From contig NZ_CP049270.1 in NCBI RefSeq assembly GCF_003048595.2, positions 744,001 to 808,000 of the forward strand: DNA of 64,000 nucleotides, given 5' to 3'. The notes below the pieces were generated by a model. The model was not told the DNA's origin and did not search any database. It was given only the letters and a program-made list of their open reading frames with translations. The position numbers were made by a program, and so were the translations under genes. Positions 1 through 10,123 of this stretch are shown here, one piece after another; the first letter of the stretch is position 1; every line of letters begins with the position of its first letter. Source of the stretch: Campylobacter concisus (GTDB taxonomy: Bacteria; Campylobacterota; Campylobacteria; Campylobacterales; Campylobacteraceae).

Positions 1-37
1 TGATTGTAGAAGCTATTTTTAAGGATAAGGAAAAAAA

Positions 38-2047
38 TTGAAAAAGGGTATATTTTTAGCATTTAGTGTTGCTTTGTTTTTGGGATGTTCGCAGACCCAG
101 CCAAAGCCAAGTGTGCAAAATTCTTTACCAGATGAAAATGTATATAAGCCAAATGAACGCATTAGTTTGCTTGATTTTGAAATGAAACAAGATGCCTCGT
201 CGTTACCGCAAAATATACAAAGTGCAAGCTTTGACCAAGAAGAAATTTTACAAAGAAGGTTTAAGGTTTTTACATTAAGGGGCGTAAAATTTAATCCAAA
301 CGATGTTTTTTGGGCATTTAATATATATAAACCAAGCGAGAAGAGAAAGTATTTTGGCTCAAATTTTAGACAGATACCTAAAAGCTGGTTTGACGCACAA
401 AAGGACAATGCAAATTTTTCAGCTCTTTCAAGCATCTCTGCTTATGCTTTAACTTCGGCAAACACAGCTGTAAGAAATTTCCCAACCGACGAGCCGATAT
501 TTTTAAATCCACAAACTCCAGGCGAGGGCTATCCGTTTGATTATCTGCAAGAATCAATCCTAAGCATCGCTCATCCGCTCTTTGTATCACACCTCTCAAA
601 GGATAGGGCATGGGCGTTTGTGAGTGATGATGCGGTTTGGGGCTGGGTGAAGGTTGAGGATATCAAATTTATAAGCGACGATGAGGCAAATGCCTATCAA
701 AAGTCAAGTTTTGTGACTATAAAAACGGATAAAATGCCAGTTTATGACAAGGCTAGAAATTTCTTGTTTTATTCAAGAGTTGGAGCGATACTGCCTGTTT
801 TGGCGCAGGATAGTAAAAACTACTACGGCAAAATTTATGTAAGAAATATGCTTAGGGAGTTTGTCCTCCCAAAGTCTTTTAGCGCCCTTTTTCCACTTAA
901 ATTTAATGACTCAAATTTAAAAACAATTCTTAGCTCGCTTCTTACTCAGCCTTATGGCTGGGGCGGGGTGGATAAGCTAAGAGACTGCTCGCTTTTTACA
1001 AAAGACTTGCTAGCAAGCTTTGGCGTGTGGTTACCTAGAAATTCAAGGGCTCAAGCAAATATGGGACAAAAATTTGATCTAAAAGGACTTAGTAACGCTG
1101 CTAAGACAAAAGAGATAAAAGAAAAGGGTGTGCCATATCTTACGCTTGTGCATCTGCCAGGACATATCATGCTTTATGCTGGATATAAGGGCGATGATAT
1201 ATATGTGGTGCATGATGCTTGGGGGTTAAAAACCGAAAATAACGGCAGAGCGTTAATCGGTGCTACGGCAGTAACTACGTTAAACATCGGACAAAACAGA
1301 AACGACATACAAAACTCAAATTTGCTCATTTCAAAAGTCGATTCTATAAATGTGATAAAGCCAGAAAATGTAATAAGCGATAAAGCTAGAAAAATTTCAG
1401 CTTTACAAAGGGCTTATGGTGTTAAGGTTGAGGATAATTTGGTCAAATTCGGTGATGGAACAATATTTGTCTATGATGACTTTAAACAAAAAGATGATGA
1501 GTGTAGTATTGGTGCTGATATAGAGGATATGAATGCGCTTGATTACGCTGCATTTTCGCCACTTAGCACCGCACTAAGTGATGCTGGCAGATGTAGAAAC
1601 TACGAGCTTTTAGGCAAAATTTATGGCTCAAGCGAGAGCGAGGTAAAAGCAAATTTGGTAGATGTTGTTTGGCTAAAAGATAGCCTTGCGCTAAAGTTGC
1701 CATTTAACTCTAAAAATGGAGCCGCAGCTGCTTTGCAAGACGTAAGCAATGAGCTAAACGATATGGTAAAGAGCGATCCAGCCTTGCTTGAATACCTAAA
1801 AGATCCAGGCGGGACATTTAAGTGGCGAGTGATCGCTGGTACAAACCGCTTGAGTCCGCACAGCTACGGCATTGCGATCGATATAAATGTGAAAAAGAGC
1901 CACTACTGGCAGTGGAGCAATGGCTACCAAAACCTCATCCCTGAAAAGATAGTGCGTGTTTTTGAAAAACATAAATTTATCTGGGGTGGACGCTGGAAGC
2001 ACTTTGATACGATGCACTTTGAGTATCGCCCAGAGATGTTTGAGTAG
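38..2047 (+). CDS. SH3 / NlpC-P60 / M15 peptidase lipoprotein
   Basis: A probable cell-wall hydrolase anchored as a lipoprotein. The N-terminus is a lipoprotein signal with a lipobox ending LFLGC. A central SH3-like region is followed by an NlpC/P60 (C40) module with a candidate nucleophile Cys at about residue 317 (RDCSLF) and His at about 376 (LPGHIML). The C-terminus is a D,D- or L,D-carboxypeptidase of family M15: SPHSYGIAID with His at about 608, then HFDTMHFE. Two peptidoglycan peptidase types in one chain (669 aa) is unusual. The start is TTG at 38, preceded by AAGGA, and is the only start that supplies the signal peptide. The next gene begins one base after its stop, so the two are probably co-transcribed. 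In C. jejuni a lipoprotein gene sits in the same place beside a helicase and lolA (recalled). The cleavage specificity is not known. Confidence 0.85.
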   Translation: MKKGIFLAFSVALFLGCSQTQPKPSVQNSLPDENVYKPNERISLLDFEMKQDASSLPQNIQSASFDQEEILQRRFKVFTLRGVKFNPNDVFWAFNIYKPSEKRKYFGSNFRQIPKSWFDAQKDNANFSALSSISAYALTSANTAVRNFPTDEPIFLNPQTPGEGYPFDYLQESILSIAHPLFVSHLSKDRAWAFVSDDAVWGWVKVEDIKFISDDEANAYQKSSFVTIKTDKMPVYDKARNFLFYSRVGAILPVLAQDSKNYYGKIYVRNMLREFVLPKSFSALFPLKFNDSNLKTILSSLLTQPYGWGGVDKLRDCSLFTKDLLASFGVWLPRNSRAQANMGQKFDLKGLSNAAKTKEIKEKGVPYLTLVHLPGHIMLYAGYKGDDIYVVHDAWGLKTENNGRALIGATAVTTLNIGQNRNDIQNSNLLISKVDSINVIKPENVISDKARKISALQRAYGVKVEDNLVKFGDGTIFVYDDFKQKDDECSIGADIEDMNALDYAAFSPLSTALSDAGRCRNYELLGKIYGSSESEVKANLVDVVWLKDSLALKLPFNSKNGAAAALQDVSNELNDMVKSDPALLEYLKDPGGTFKWRVIAGTNRLSPHSYGIAIDINVKKSHYWQWSNGYQNLIPEKIVRVFEKHKFIWGGRWKHFDTMHFEYRPEMFE

Positions 2048-3367
2048 ATGAAAGAGCAAATTTTAGAAATTTTATCTCACTCAAACGTCTTTTTAACAGG
2101 TGGCGGGGGTGTTGGCAAGAGCTATCTAACTGCCTCCATCATCAGACACTACAAAGAAAATTTTAAAAACGTCATAATCCTTGGCTCAACTGGCATAAGT
2201 GCCGTTAGTCTTGGAGGAGTTAGCTTGCATAGTTTTTTTAAATTTGGCTATTGCAAAGACTATGAGGAGCTAAGGCGCTTTGACTATCATCAAAAAGACA
2301 AACTAAGCAAGCTAAGAAGTATGCTTGATGCATGTGATCTGCTTGTAATTGATGAAATTTCAATGGTGAGCTCAAATCTAATGGAGATGATAAGATACCG
2401 ACTACTTACTTCCAAATTTAAAGGTAGGGCGCTTATAGTGGGTGATTTTTATCAGCTTCCACCAGTGCAAAAGGAGCAAAATGAAAATAGACTTTTTAAT
2501 TTTTTATACGCTTTTAACTCCAGTGCGTGGGAGGAGATGAAATTTACAAATGTTGAACTACTAATCTCAAAACGTACAAACGATCTTAAATTTTATGAAA
2601 TTCTCTCTCGTCTTAGAGTAGGCGAGCTAGATGATGAGATAATGAGCTATATAGAGAGTTTAAGAGTGACCAAGATAGAGCCAGATGATGATACGAGCGT
2701 GCTTTTTGGCAGAAATGCCGAGGCTGAAATGCTAAATCAAAAAAGGCTTTCAGAGCTTAGCACGCCACTTGAAATTTCAAACTCAGATGTAAGCATTTTG
2801 GATGAAAATTTAGATAAAAAAGAGTTTGAGAAATGGGCAAATACGCTAAATATCTCAAGGGATTTGGAGATGAAGATAGGCGCTAAGATTATCTTTACGT
2901 CAAATAAGTGGGGCGAGTACTATAACGGCGAGCAAGGCAAGATCATACAAATTTTAAAAGAAAACGGAGTCATTTCAAGCGTGATTGTAAAAAAAGATAG
3001 CGGCGAAATTTGTGAGATAGAAAAAGCCGCTTATATATTTAGTTCGTTAAATTTAAATGAAGATGAGATCGAAGAAAATGTACAGGCATCGCTCCATCAG
3101 TTTCCATTTAAGCTTGCTTACGCTCTAACTATCCACAAGTCTCAAGGTATGAGCATAAACTCGCTCATTTGTAATATCAACCACATTTTTGCCAAAGGAC
3201 AACTCTATGTCGCACTTTCTCGTGCAGTAAGTCCTAAAAATTTAAAACTTTTTTATGATAAAAAAAGTGATTTTAGGCAGCATTTAAGAAAAGTGGTTAA
3301 AATTGACGACGAAGTTAAGAAATTTTACCAAGAAAACGTATTTTTGCATATTAAGGAGAATTTATGA
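2048..3367 (+). CDS. Pif1/RecD2-like ATP-dependent helicase
   Basis: A superfamily 1B-type DNA helicase of 439 aa. Walker A is GGGGVGKS at residues 18-25 and Walker B is LLVIDEISM near 98-106. A C-terminal UvrD-like motif, ALTIHKSQGMS, and the final LYVALSRAVSP motif complete the helicase core. The family unwinds DNA 5' to 3' in replication and repair. The ATG directly abuts the upstream peptidase stop, and the 3' end overlaps the next gene by 4 bp (ATGA type), so it sits in the middle of a three-gene operon. The partner function is not obvious from the context. Confidence 0.85.
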   Translation: MKEQILEILSHSNVFLTGGGGVGKSYLTASIIRHYKENFKNVIILGSTGISAVSLGGVSLHSFFKFGYCKDYEELRRFDYHQKDKLSKLRSMLDACDLLVIDEISMVSSNLMEMIRYRLLTSKFKGRALIVGDFYQLPPVQKEQNENRLFNFLYAFNSSAWEEMKFTNVELLISKRTNDLKFYEILSRLRVGELDDEIMSYIESLRVTKIEPDDDTSVLFGRNAEAEMLNQKRLSELSTPLEISNSDVSILDENLDKKEFEKWANTLNISRDLEMKIGAKIIFTSNKWGEYYNGEQGKIIQILKENGVISSVIVKKDSGEICEIEKAAYIFSSLNLNEDEIEENVQASLHQFPFKLAYALTIHKSQGMSINSLICNINHIFAKGQLYVALSRAVSPKNLKLFYDKKSDFRQHLRKVVKIDDEVKKFYQENVFLHIKENL

Positions 3368-3903
3368 AAAAGCTATTTTTAAGCCTTGCTTTTTGTATTT
3401 TTGCATTTGCAGACGTGCTAAAAGTAAGAGATTTTCAAACAGATATCTACTCAAAAGCTGGACAAAATTTAACAAAAAAGATAAATATGAACCTTGAGGT
3501 TGTCGGACGTGATGTTGAAGAAAATGAAGCGTATGTGCTTGATGCTTTAAACATAATAGTTGGTAGCTTTTACGTGGAAGATATTTTAACCTCAATGGGA
3601 AAAGAGAAATTTAAAGAGCTTTTCATAAAATACGCAGCCAAAAAGCACTCTCTTGACATCGATGATGTGCTTATCTTAAATATAAAAGTGATAAATAATC
3701 TTGAGCTAAGCGAGATCATAAAAGCAATAAAAAGCCAAAATTTATGCTCCGATCCAAGTGTTAATGAAGAGATTGTAACAAAACCAGAAAAGAAGAAAAA
3801 AGGCAATGAGATCATCATCTCACCAGATCCAAATGACGTAGTTCAAAAGCCTATTGATCTAAATAATGTTCAAGAATTTGGAAAAGACTTTGGAGAGAAG
3901 TGA
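3364..3903 (+). CDS. periplasmic hypothetical protein, weakly FliL-like
   Basis: A 179-aa protein with an N-terminal signal peptide (MKKLFLSLAFCIFAFA) and a charged, Lys-rich C-terminal tail. The middle (about residues 55-115) has a pattern of a short helix, then GKEKFKELF, then a strand VLILNIKVI, which resembles the C-terminal domain of FliL-type proteins; this is a visual resemblance only. Its ATG overlaps the helicase stop by 4 bp, with AAGGAG just upstream. A bidirectional hairpin follows immediately. The function is unassigned. Confidence 0.7.
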   Translation: MKKLFLSLAFCIFAFADVLKVRDFQTDIYSKAGQNLTKKINMNLEVVGRDVEENEAYVLDALNIIVGSFYVEDILTSMGKEKFKELFIKYAAKKHSLDIDDVLILNIKVINNLELSEIIKAIKSQNLCSDPSVNEEIVTKPEKKKKGNEIIISPDPNDVVQKPIDLNNVQEFGKDFGEK

Positions 3904-3904
3904 G

Positions 3905-3932
3905 TAAATTTGGCTAAAGCTAGCCAAATTTA
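3905..3932. terminator. bidirectional terminator between convergent genes
   Basis: A perfect 12-bp inverted repeat, TAAATTTGGCTA and its complement, around the 4-nt loop AAGC. It lies between the convergent hypothetical gene and lolA and overlaps the lolA stop codon. The AT-rich outer stem could act as the U-tract in both directions. Confidence 0.6.
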
Positions 3933-4442
3933 TTGATTTACAATGTCATAACCTTGAGGAATGACAGGAGTTAGCGTTTCTTGTGGTATGAGCGCATCTT
4001 TTACTGGATTGCTTAGAGTTATTTTAATTTTATTTGAAAGTTTATCTTTATAGTCAATCGTCGTTGGAAGCGTGTTTTTAATAGTTATAAAATACTCAAC
4101 TCCGTCGTATATCGCTTTGTAAAGTGTTGGTTGGATTTGCTCCGCATGGGCTAAGATTTGTGTCAAATTTGGCGTATCATCAAGTTTTGAAATGATAGCT
4201 TGCTCAAGCTCATCCTCAATCACGATCACACGCTCTTTGTTAAAATAAATTCTCTTTGGCGTTGGACTTTCATATATCCAAAGCGCAGTATTGTCGTTTT
4301 TTGCGTAAAATCTACCTTTGTAATTTATGCTTTTGCCTTCGCTAAATACAGTTTGCGTAAAGTCACTTTGCAGGCTTTTGAAATTTAAGCCAGCACCAAA
4401 TGAGCAAACTGCAACGAGAGATGCAACTAGAAATTTTCTCAT
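3930..4442 (-). CDS. lolA: outer-membrane lipoprotein carrier LolA
   Basis: The periplasmic chaperone that accepts lipoproteins from the inner-membrane LolCDE-type transporter and carries them to the outer membrane. The 170-aa protein has a clear signal peptide (MRKFLVASLVAVCSFGAG) and the typical beta-sheet pattern SDFTQTVFSEGKSINYKGRFYAKN, then ALWIYESPTPKRI. It is somewhat shorter than E. coli LolA, as is usual in Campylobacter. It is divergent from secA, and a LolC/E-like permease lies just beyond secA, so this is an envelope-export cluster. A TAGAAT -10 box lies upstream. Confidence 0.85.
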   Translation of the reverse strand: MRKFLVASLVAVCSFGAGLNFKSLQSDFTQTVFSEGKSINYKGRFYAKNDNTALWIYESPTPKRIYFNKERVIVIEDELEQAIISKLDDTPNLTQILAHAEQIQPTLYKAIYDGVEYFITIKNTLPTTIDYKDKLSNKIKITLSNPVKDALIPQETLTPVIPQGYDIVNQ

Positions 4443-4462
4443 TTTTTATCCTTTTTTAGCGT

Positions 4463-4508
4463 ATTCTAGCCCAGTTTAATTAAATAAATAGTTAAACTAT
4501 GCTAAGAT
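4463..4508. promoter_or_regulatory. divergent lolA / secA promoter region
   Basis: On the minus strand a TAGAAT box (4463-4468) is placed correctly for lolA. On the plus strand TAAGAT (4503-4508) is the best -10 candidate for secA. Neither has a recognisable -35 box, as is usual for Campylobacter sigma70 promoters. These are assigned by eye. Confidence 0.45.
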
Positions 4509-4539
4509 CCAAAGTTTAAAAATTTAGGAAGGTAAAATA

Positions 4540-7140
4540 ATGATTTCATCGGTATTTAGAAAGATTTTTGGCACCAAAAACGATAGAGAAGTCAAAAAAT
4601 ACATAAAACGTGTGGCGCAGATAAATGCACTTGAGTCAACTTATGAAAAGATGAGCGACGATGAGCTTAAGAGTAAATTTAATGAGCTAAAAGCCCAAGT
4701 AGTAGAAGAAAAAGTCACTTTAGATGAAATTTTAAATGATGTTTTTGCGATCGTTAGAGAGGCTAGCAAAAGGGTGCTTAAGATGCGCCATTTTGACGTA
4801 CAGCTAATAGGCGGCATGGTGCTAAACGAGGGTAGGATCGCTGAGATGAAAACTGGCGAGGGTAAGACCTTGGTGGCGACTTTGCCAGTTATCTTAAATG
4901 CGATGAGTGGCAAGGGCGTGCACGTAGTAACCGTAAACGACTACCTTGCAAAGCGTGACGCTACGCAAATGGGCGAGCTTTATAACTTTTTAGGCTTAAG
5001 CGTCGATGTGATACTAAGCGGTGGATACGATGATAACGTAAGACAAGCTGCTTATAACGCTGACATAACATACGGCACAAATTCAGAATTTGGCTTTGAC
5101 TATCTGCGTGACAATATGAAATTTGAAGCTGGTCAAAAGGTACAAAGAGGCCATAATTTTGTTATCGTGGACGAGGTCGATAGTATCTTGATAGACGAGG
5201 CTAGAACTCCGCTTATAATCTCTGGCCCAACAAACCGCACACTCGATGGCTATATAAGAGCCGATCAGGTCGCAAAACAGCTTACCAGAGGCACTCCAGC
5301 TGATCCAAATGTGCCAGGCTCAAAGCCAACGGGAGACTTTATAGTAGATGAAAAAAATAGAACGATAATGATCACAGAAGCTGGCATAAGTAAGGCTGAA
5401 AAATTATTTGGTGTTGAAAATTTATATAACCTTGAAAATGCTATACTAAGTCACCACCTAGATCAAGCTCTAAAAGCTCACAATCTCTTTGAAAAAGACG
5501 TTCACTACGTTGTAAAAGAGGGCGAAGTTGTTATAGTTGATGAATTTACCGGGCGTCTAAGCGAGGGCAGACGCTTTAGTGAGGGACTTCACCAAGCACT
5601 TGAAGCGAAAGAGGGCGTGAAAATTCAAGAAGAGAGCCAAACGCTAGCCGATACAACATATCAAAACTACTTTAGGATGTATAAAAAGCTTGCAGGTATG
5701 ACTGGTACGGCCCAGACAGAGGCTACTGAGTTTTCTCAAATTTACAACCTTGACGTTATCTCGATCCCTACAAACGTTCCGGTTATAAGGATCGACTCAA
5801 ATGACCTTATCTATAAAACCCAAAACGAGAAATTTAAAGCAGTCATTGACGAAATCAAAAAAGCTCATGAAAAGGGCCAGCCAGTGCTCGTAGGAACTGC
5901 AAGTATCGAGCGTAGTGAGGTGCTTCACGAGATGCTTAAAAAAGTTGGCATCCCACACTCTGTGCTAAATGCTAAAAACCACGAAAAAGAGGCTGAGATC
6001 ATCGCACAAGCTGGTGTAAAAGGTGCTGTAACTATCGCTACAAATATGGCTGGACGTGGTGTTGATATCAGGATCAACGACGAGGTTAGAGACCTTGGCG
6101 GTCTATATATCATAGGTACCGAAAGGCACGAAAGTAGAAGGATAGATAATCAGCTGCGTGGCCGTGCTGGACGTCAGGGGGATCCTGGTATGAGTAGATT
6201 TTATCTAAGTCTTGAAGATAATCTTTTAAGAATTTTTGGTAGTGACCGCATAAAAGCGATCATGGATAGGCTTGGTATCGACGAGGGCGAGAGTATTGAG
6301 AGTCGCATGGTGACAAGAGCGGTTGAAAATGCTCAAAAGAAAGTTGAGAGCTTGCACTTTGAGGCTAGAAAGCATTTGCTTGAGTATGATGATGTGGCGA
6401 ACGAGCAAAGAAAGACTATTTATAAATACCGCGACGAGCTACTTGATAAGAGCTACGATATGAGCGAAAAGATTGCCCAAAATAGAGTCGAATACGTTAC
6501 AAATTTACTTGACACGGCTGAAATTTTCCATGGTGGCTTAAAAGATGACTTTGATATTAAAAATTTATGCTCTATCATCCTTGCTGACTGTGGCGAAGAG
6601 ATCGACGAGAGTGAGCTAAAAGGACTAGAATACAATGAGCTTATCGACAAGCTTGTTGAAATTTTTAGTGCAAGATATAACGAAAAGATGAGCGTGCTAA
6701 ACGAGGAGCAAAGAAGAGATATAGAGAAAATTTTATACCTTCAAGTGCTTGATAATGCGTGGAGAGAGCACCTTTATCAGATGGATATATTAAAAACTGG
6801 TATCGGCCTTAGAGGGTATAACCAAAAAGATCCGCTTGTGGAGTATAAAAAAGAGAGCTACAACCTCTTTATGGAGCTAGTAAATAGGCTAAAAACTGAG
6901 AGTGTTAAGACACTTCAAGTAGTGAGATTTAAGAGCCGTGAGGAGCAAGAAGAGCAAGCCAGAATGATGATCGAGGCTAACCAAAATGATGAAAATGAGC
7001 GTTTAAGCTACAACGACCAGGACGAGAAATTTACACCAGAGAAAAAGATTCCAAGAAATTCGCCTTGCCCTTGTGGAAGCGGAAAAAAATATAAAGATTG
7101 CCACGGCAAAAGTGGCCCTAAAAAAGGCATATTTGCTTAA
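4540..7140 (+). CDS. secA: preprotein translocase ATPase SecA
   Basis: The motor ATPase that drives preproteins through SecYEG. At 866 aa it has the expected family length. Walker A is MKTGEGKT (about residues 103-110), the DEAD-like motif is [16 protein letters not shown], and the second nucleotide-binding fold carries [23 protein letters not shown] in two adjoining blocks. The C-terminal zinc-binding tail [14 protein letters not shown], which contacts SecB or lipids, is intact. RBS AGGAAGG precedes the ATG. A strong hairpin follows the stop. Confidence 0.97.
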   Translation: MISSVFRKIFGTKNDREVKKYIKRVAQINALESTYEKMSDDELKSKFNELKAQVVEEKVTLDEILNDVFAIVREASKRVLKMRHFDVQLIGGMVLNEGRIAEMKTGEGKTLVATLPVILNAMSGKGVHVVTVNDYLAKRDATQMGELYNFLGLSVDVILSGGYDDNVRQAAYNADITYGTNSEFGFDYLRDNMKFEAGQKVQRGHNFVIVDEVDSILIDEARTPLIISGPTNRTLDGYIRADQVAKQLTRGTPADPNVPGSKPTGDFIVDEKNRTIMITEAGISKAEKLFGVENLYNLENAILSHHLDQALKAHNLFEKDVHYVVKEGEVVIVDEFTGRLSEGRRFSEGLHQALEAKEGVKIQEESQTLADTTYQNYFRMYKKLAGMTGTAQTEATEFSQIYNLDVISIPTNVPVIRIDSNDLIYKTQNEKFKAVIDEIKKAHEKGQPVLVGTASIERSEVLHEMLKKVGIPHSVLNAKNHEKEAEIIAQAGVKGAVTIATNMAGRGVDIRINDEVRDLGGLYIIGTERHESRRIDNQLRGRAGRQGDPGMSRFYLSLEDNLLRIFGSDRIKAIMDRLGIDEGESIESRMVTRAVENAQKKVESLHFEARKHLLEYDDVANEQRKTIYKYRDELLDKSYDMSEKIAQNRVEYVTNLLDTAEIFHGGLKDDFDIKNLCSIILADCGEEIDESELKGLEYNELIDKLVEIFSARYNEKMSVLNEEQRRDIEKILYLQVLDNAWREHLYQMDILKTGIGLRGYNQKDPLVEYKKESYNLFMELVNRLKTESVKTLQVVRFKSREEQEEQARMMIEANQNDENERLSYNDQDEKFTPEKKIPRNSPCPCGSGKKYKDCHGKSGPKKGIFA

Positions 7141-7153
7141 AATTTCTACTTTT

Positions 7154-7171
7154 AAGGCGCCAAAGCGCCTT
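7154..7171 (+). terminator. secA terminator
   Basis: A 7-bp GC-rich stem, AAGGCGC/GCGCCTT with loop CAAA, begins 13 nt after the secA stop and is followed by AATCTTTT. It may attenuate rather than block transcription into the permease gene that starts 20 nt later. Confidence 0.6.
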
Positions 7172-7191
7172 AATCTTTTAAAGGCTATTTG

Positions 7192-8391
7192 ATGACAAGC
7201 TTACCAAAGTACCTACTTTTTAAATATTTAAGATTTGATAAAACTCAGCCATTTATCGCCCTAAGCGCTTTGCTCGCCTTTCTTGGTGTGAGCATAGGGC
7301 TTATGGTTTTGATCGTTGCTATGGCTATTATGAATGGATTTGACAAAGAATTTGAGCGTAAACTTTTTACGATGAACTATCCAATAACTATTCAAAGTGC
7401 CTTTAAAGGCTCCATTGATGACAACTTTGTAGATGAGCTAAAGGCTAAATTTAGCGATCTTAAATTTAGTCCATTTATTAGCACGCAGGTGATCTACCGC
7501 TCGGCAAATGCGCTTGAGGGTGGGCTGGTTTATGGCGTAAATTTTAAAGACGAAAAGCAGATAAACTCAGTCGTAAACGAAGCCTTAAAAGATAAGGAGC
7601 TAAGCGGCTTTGAGATACTTGTGGGAAGTGGCATCGCAAATGAATTTAGACTAAGAAATGATGAGAAACTAACACTCATTTTTACAAAGGCTGACCCAGC
7701 TGGTTTTTCATTAACGCCAAAGATGAAGCGATTCGATATCGGTGGCTCATTTACATCTGGGCTTATCGCCTATGACAAGGCATTCTCATATACTTCGGTC
7801 GAGGCTTTGAGGAAAATTTTGGACTATCCAAATGGTGTGTATGATGGTATTCATATCTTTTCAAGTAAGCCATTTGATGATATAAAAAGAGTGCGCGAAG
7901 GGCTTCCGGCTGGCACTGTAGCCATTGGCTGGTGGGAGCAAAATGGCAACTTTTTCTCAGCGCTCGCACTTGAAAAAAGAGCGCTTTTTATCGTTTTGAT
8001 GCTTATTATCCTTGTGGCGTCGCTAAATATCATAAGCTCACTACTAATGACTGTGATGAACCGCAGGCAGGAGATCGCCTTGCTTTTAGCGCTTGGTGCT
8101 AGTAAAAGTGAGATAAAAAGAAGCTTTTTCTATCAAGGGCTAGTAATCGGGGGCGGTGGCATTATATTTGGCTTGATACTTGGCTTTTTAGGGCTATTTT
8201 TACTTGGAAATTTTAATATCATAGACCTACCAGCTGATGTCTATGGCTCAAGTAAACTGCCACTAGAACTTTCTTTGATTGACTTTGTTCTTATAATAGT
8301 TGGGGCTATTTTTATCGTTGCTATATCGTCTTATTACCCAGCTAAAAAAGCCACGGAAGTAAATGTGCTTCAAACTTTAAGAAATGAGTAG
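7192..8391 (+). CDS. LolC/LolE-type ABC transporter permease
   Basis: An inner-membrane permease with the FtsX/MacB-like topology used by lipoprotein-releasing transporters. There is one N-terminal membrane helix (about residues 20-48, LLAFLGVSIGLMVLIVAMAIMN), a large periplasmic domain, and three C-terminal helices. The motif RRQEIALLLALGAS follows the second helix. I take ATG at 7192 rather than the adjacent upstream TTG; the protein is then 399 aa. The partner ATPase (LolD) is not in the window. Its proximity to lolA and secA supports a role in lipoprotein sorting. Confidence 0.85.
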   Translation: MTSLPKYLLFKYLRFDKTQPFIALSALLAFLGVSIGLMVLIVAMAIMNGFDKEFERKLFTMNYPITIQSAFKGSIDDNFVDELKAKFSDLKFSPFISTQVIYRSANALEGGLVYGVNFKDEKQINSVVNEALKDKELSGFEILVGSGIANEFRLRNDEKLTLIFTKADPAGFSLTPKMKRFDIGGSFTSGLIAYDKAFSYTSVEALRKILDYPNGVYDGIHIFSSKPFDDIKRVREGLPAGTVAIGWWEQNGNFFSALALEKRALFIVLMLIILVASLNIISSLLMTVMNRRQEIALLLALGASKSEIKRSFFYQGLVIGGGGIIFGLILGFLGLFLLGNFNIIDLPADVYGSSKLPLELSLIDFVLIIVGAIFIVAISSYYPAKKATEVNVLQTLRNE

Positions 8392-8494
8392 AGCCTAGAG
8401 ACTTAGGCTTGCTCGTTGCTTGTAAAAGTTATTTTTAAAAGATTATTTTAAAACCGAACATAAACTCGTAAAATTCTAGGATAAATTTATACTT

Positions 8495-10120
8495 TTATGC
8501 TCTTATATCATGATCGATTTTGCATTGAAGAGCCTCGTGTACGAGTATTTTTGCCATGACGCGCTCTTCGCTTATTAGGTGGAAATTTGCACCTAGCTCG
8601 CCAAAGATATCTTTGTTGCCCTCGCCATTTGCTTTGATGATAGTCTGGATATTTGCTCCGTAGTCTTTGATCTTTTGTGCGATTAGCTCAACTCTTTGCT
8701 CGTTGCTAACTGTTATGATAACGGCTGCTGCATCGCTTAGGCAGGCATTTTCAAGAGTGTCGCTTTGCAGCACGTTTCCTAAAAATACATTTTCCCCGCG
8801 ACTCCTACCAAGCTCAACTAGGCTGATGTCATTATCAAGCACGATGTATAAAAGCTTTGTCTCTTTTAGTCTTAAAACCACCTCTTGACCAAGCCTATCA
8901 TAGCCAAAGACTACGATATGATTTTTTAGTTTTTGTGGCTTTAAGGTCTCGTTTGACTCGACTACCACCTCGCGCTCTACAAGATCAGCTAAGACGTCAA
9001 GCTTTTTAAGTATAAAAGGTGTCGCAAACATCGATATAACAGAGGCTGCGATGAAAATTTGAGCAGTTTGGACATCTAGTAAATTTCTAGTAGTCATCAA
9101 CCCAAAGACAGCCAGTGCAAATTCGCCGATCTGACAGACGCTAAGTGCGGTTTTAGCAGCGACCCTGCGTTTTAAGTAGATATTTAAAACGGCAAAAACG
9201 ACGATAGCTTTTACGACCATTATGCTAAAGACTAGACCTAGAACTAGCCAGATATTTGAGAGCACGACTACAAAATTTATCTGCATGCCAACGGTTATGA
9301 AAAATAGTCCAAGAAGTAGATCTCTAAAAGGTATGAGATCGACCTCGATCTGGTGCTTATACTGCGTCTCTGCCATCATCATGCCAGCTAAGAACGCACC
9401 AAGAGAGTATGAAAAGCCAAAGAAGTGAGCTAGCGTGCTGGCGCCAACTACTAAAAAGAGGATCGTAGCTATAAAGACCTCTTGAGAGTTTGTCTGAACG
9501 ACTTTGTAAAATATCCAGTTGATGACATATTTGCCGAGCAAAAATAGCACAACGATAAGGATAAACGCGCTTGTAAATGTCTTTAGTAAAAGCTCATTTA
9601 TCGAGGCATCTTGCGAGCTAAACATATCTATCATAAGAAGGATTGGGATGACGGCAATATCTTGAAATAGTAAAATTCCAAGCGCCTTTCTACCATAAAT
9701 TTTACTTACATCGCCATTGTCATTTAGCGTTTTTAGCACGATCGCAGTTGAAGATAGAGCAAAGGCAAGACCAGCGATAAGCGCTGTCTCGTCCTTTAGA
9801 TGAAGCGCGTAATAAAGCATCACGCCCATCACAAAGCCACTTAAGCAAACTTGCAGACCGCCATTTAGAAAGACCTCTTTTTTCATGCTCATCAGGTGTT
9901 TAAAGCTAAACTCAAGTCCGATCGTAAACATCAAAAATGCGATACCAAACTCAGCTATATGAGAAATTTCATTGTTGCTTTTTAGGTTGAAAAACTCAGA
10001 TATAAGCGTGCCTGTTACGATGTAGCCGATGATGGTTGGTATCTGAAATTTCTTAAAAATGACATTTAACGCGACTGAGATCGCAGCGACAAGCAAGAAG
10101 CCTTCTAAAATTTGTTCCAT
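8495..10120 (-). CDS. kefB: KefB-type K+/H+ antiporter (CPA2) with RCK domain
   Basis: A monovalent cation/proton antiporter of the CPA2 family. About 12-13 hydrophobic segments fill residues 1-385, including the conserved TIIGYIVTGTLIS and ALSSTAIVLKTL. A cytosolic TrkA-N/RCK domain follows (about 405-530, starting NHIVVFGYDRLG), which normally gates transport in response to NAD(H) or other ligands. The 541-aa length fits. It lies 3 nt downstream of hspR and is probably read through from the hspR-cbpA promoter, the order I recall from C. jejuni. Confidence 0.88.
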   Translation of the reverse strand: MEQILEGFLLVAAISVALNVIFKKFQIPTIIGYIVTGTLISEFFNLKSNNEISHIAEFGIAFLMFTIGLEFSFKHLMSMKKEVFLNGGLQVCLSGFVMGVMLYYALHLKDETALIAGLAFALSSTAIVLKTLNDNGDVSKIYGRKALGILLFQDIAVIPILLMIDMFSSQDASINELLLKTFTSAFILIVVLFLLGKYVINWIFYKVVQTNSQEVFIATILFLVVGASTLAHFFGFSYSLGAFLAGMMMAETQYKHQIEVDLIPFRDLLLGLFFITVGMQINFVVVLSNIWLVLGLVFSIMVVKAIVVFAVLNIYLKRRVAAKTALSVCQIGEFALAVFGLMTTRNLLDVQTAQIFIAASVISMFATPFILKKLDVLADLVEREVVVESNETLKPQKLKNHIVVFGYDRLGQEVVLRLKETKLLYIVLDNDISLVELGRSRGENVFLGNVLQSDTLENACLSDAAAVIITVSNEQRVELIAQKIKDYGANIQTIIKANGEGNKDIFGELGANFHLISEERVMAKILVHEALQCKIDHDIRA

Positions 10121-10123
10121 ATA

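Noticed and set aside
7189-7194. TTG at 7189 as permease start
   Set aside because: The adjacent ATG at 7192 gives the same protein minus one residue and is the stronger codon.
8392-8409. AGCCTA/TAGGCT hairpin after the permease gene as terminator
   Set aside because: Short stem and no T-tract; not strong enough to list.
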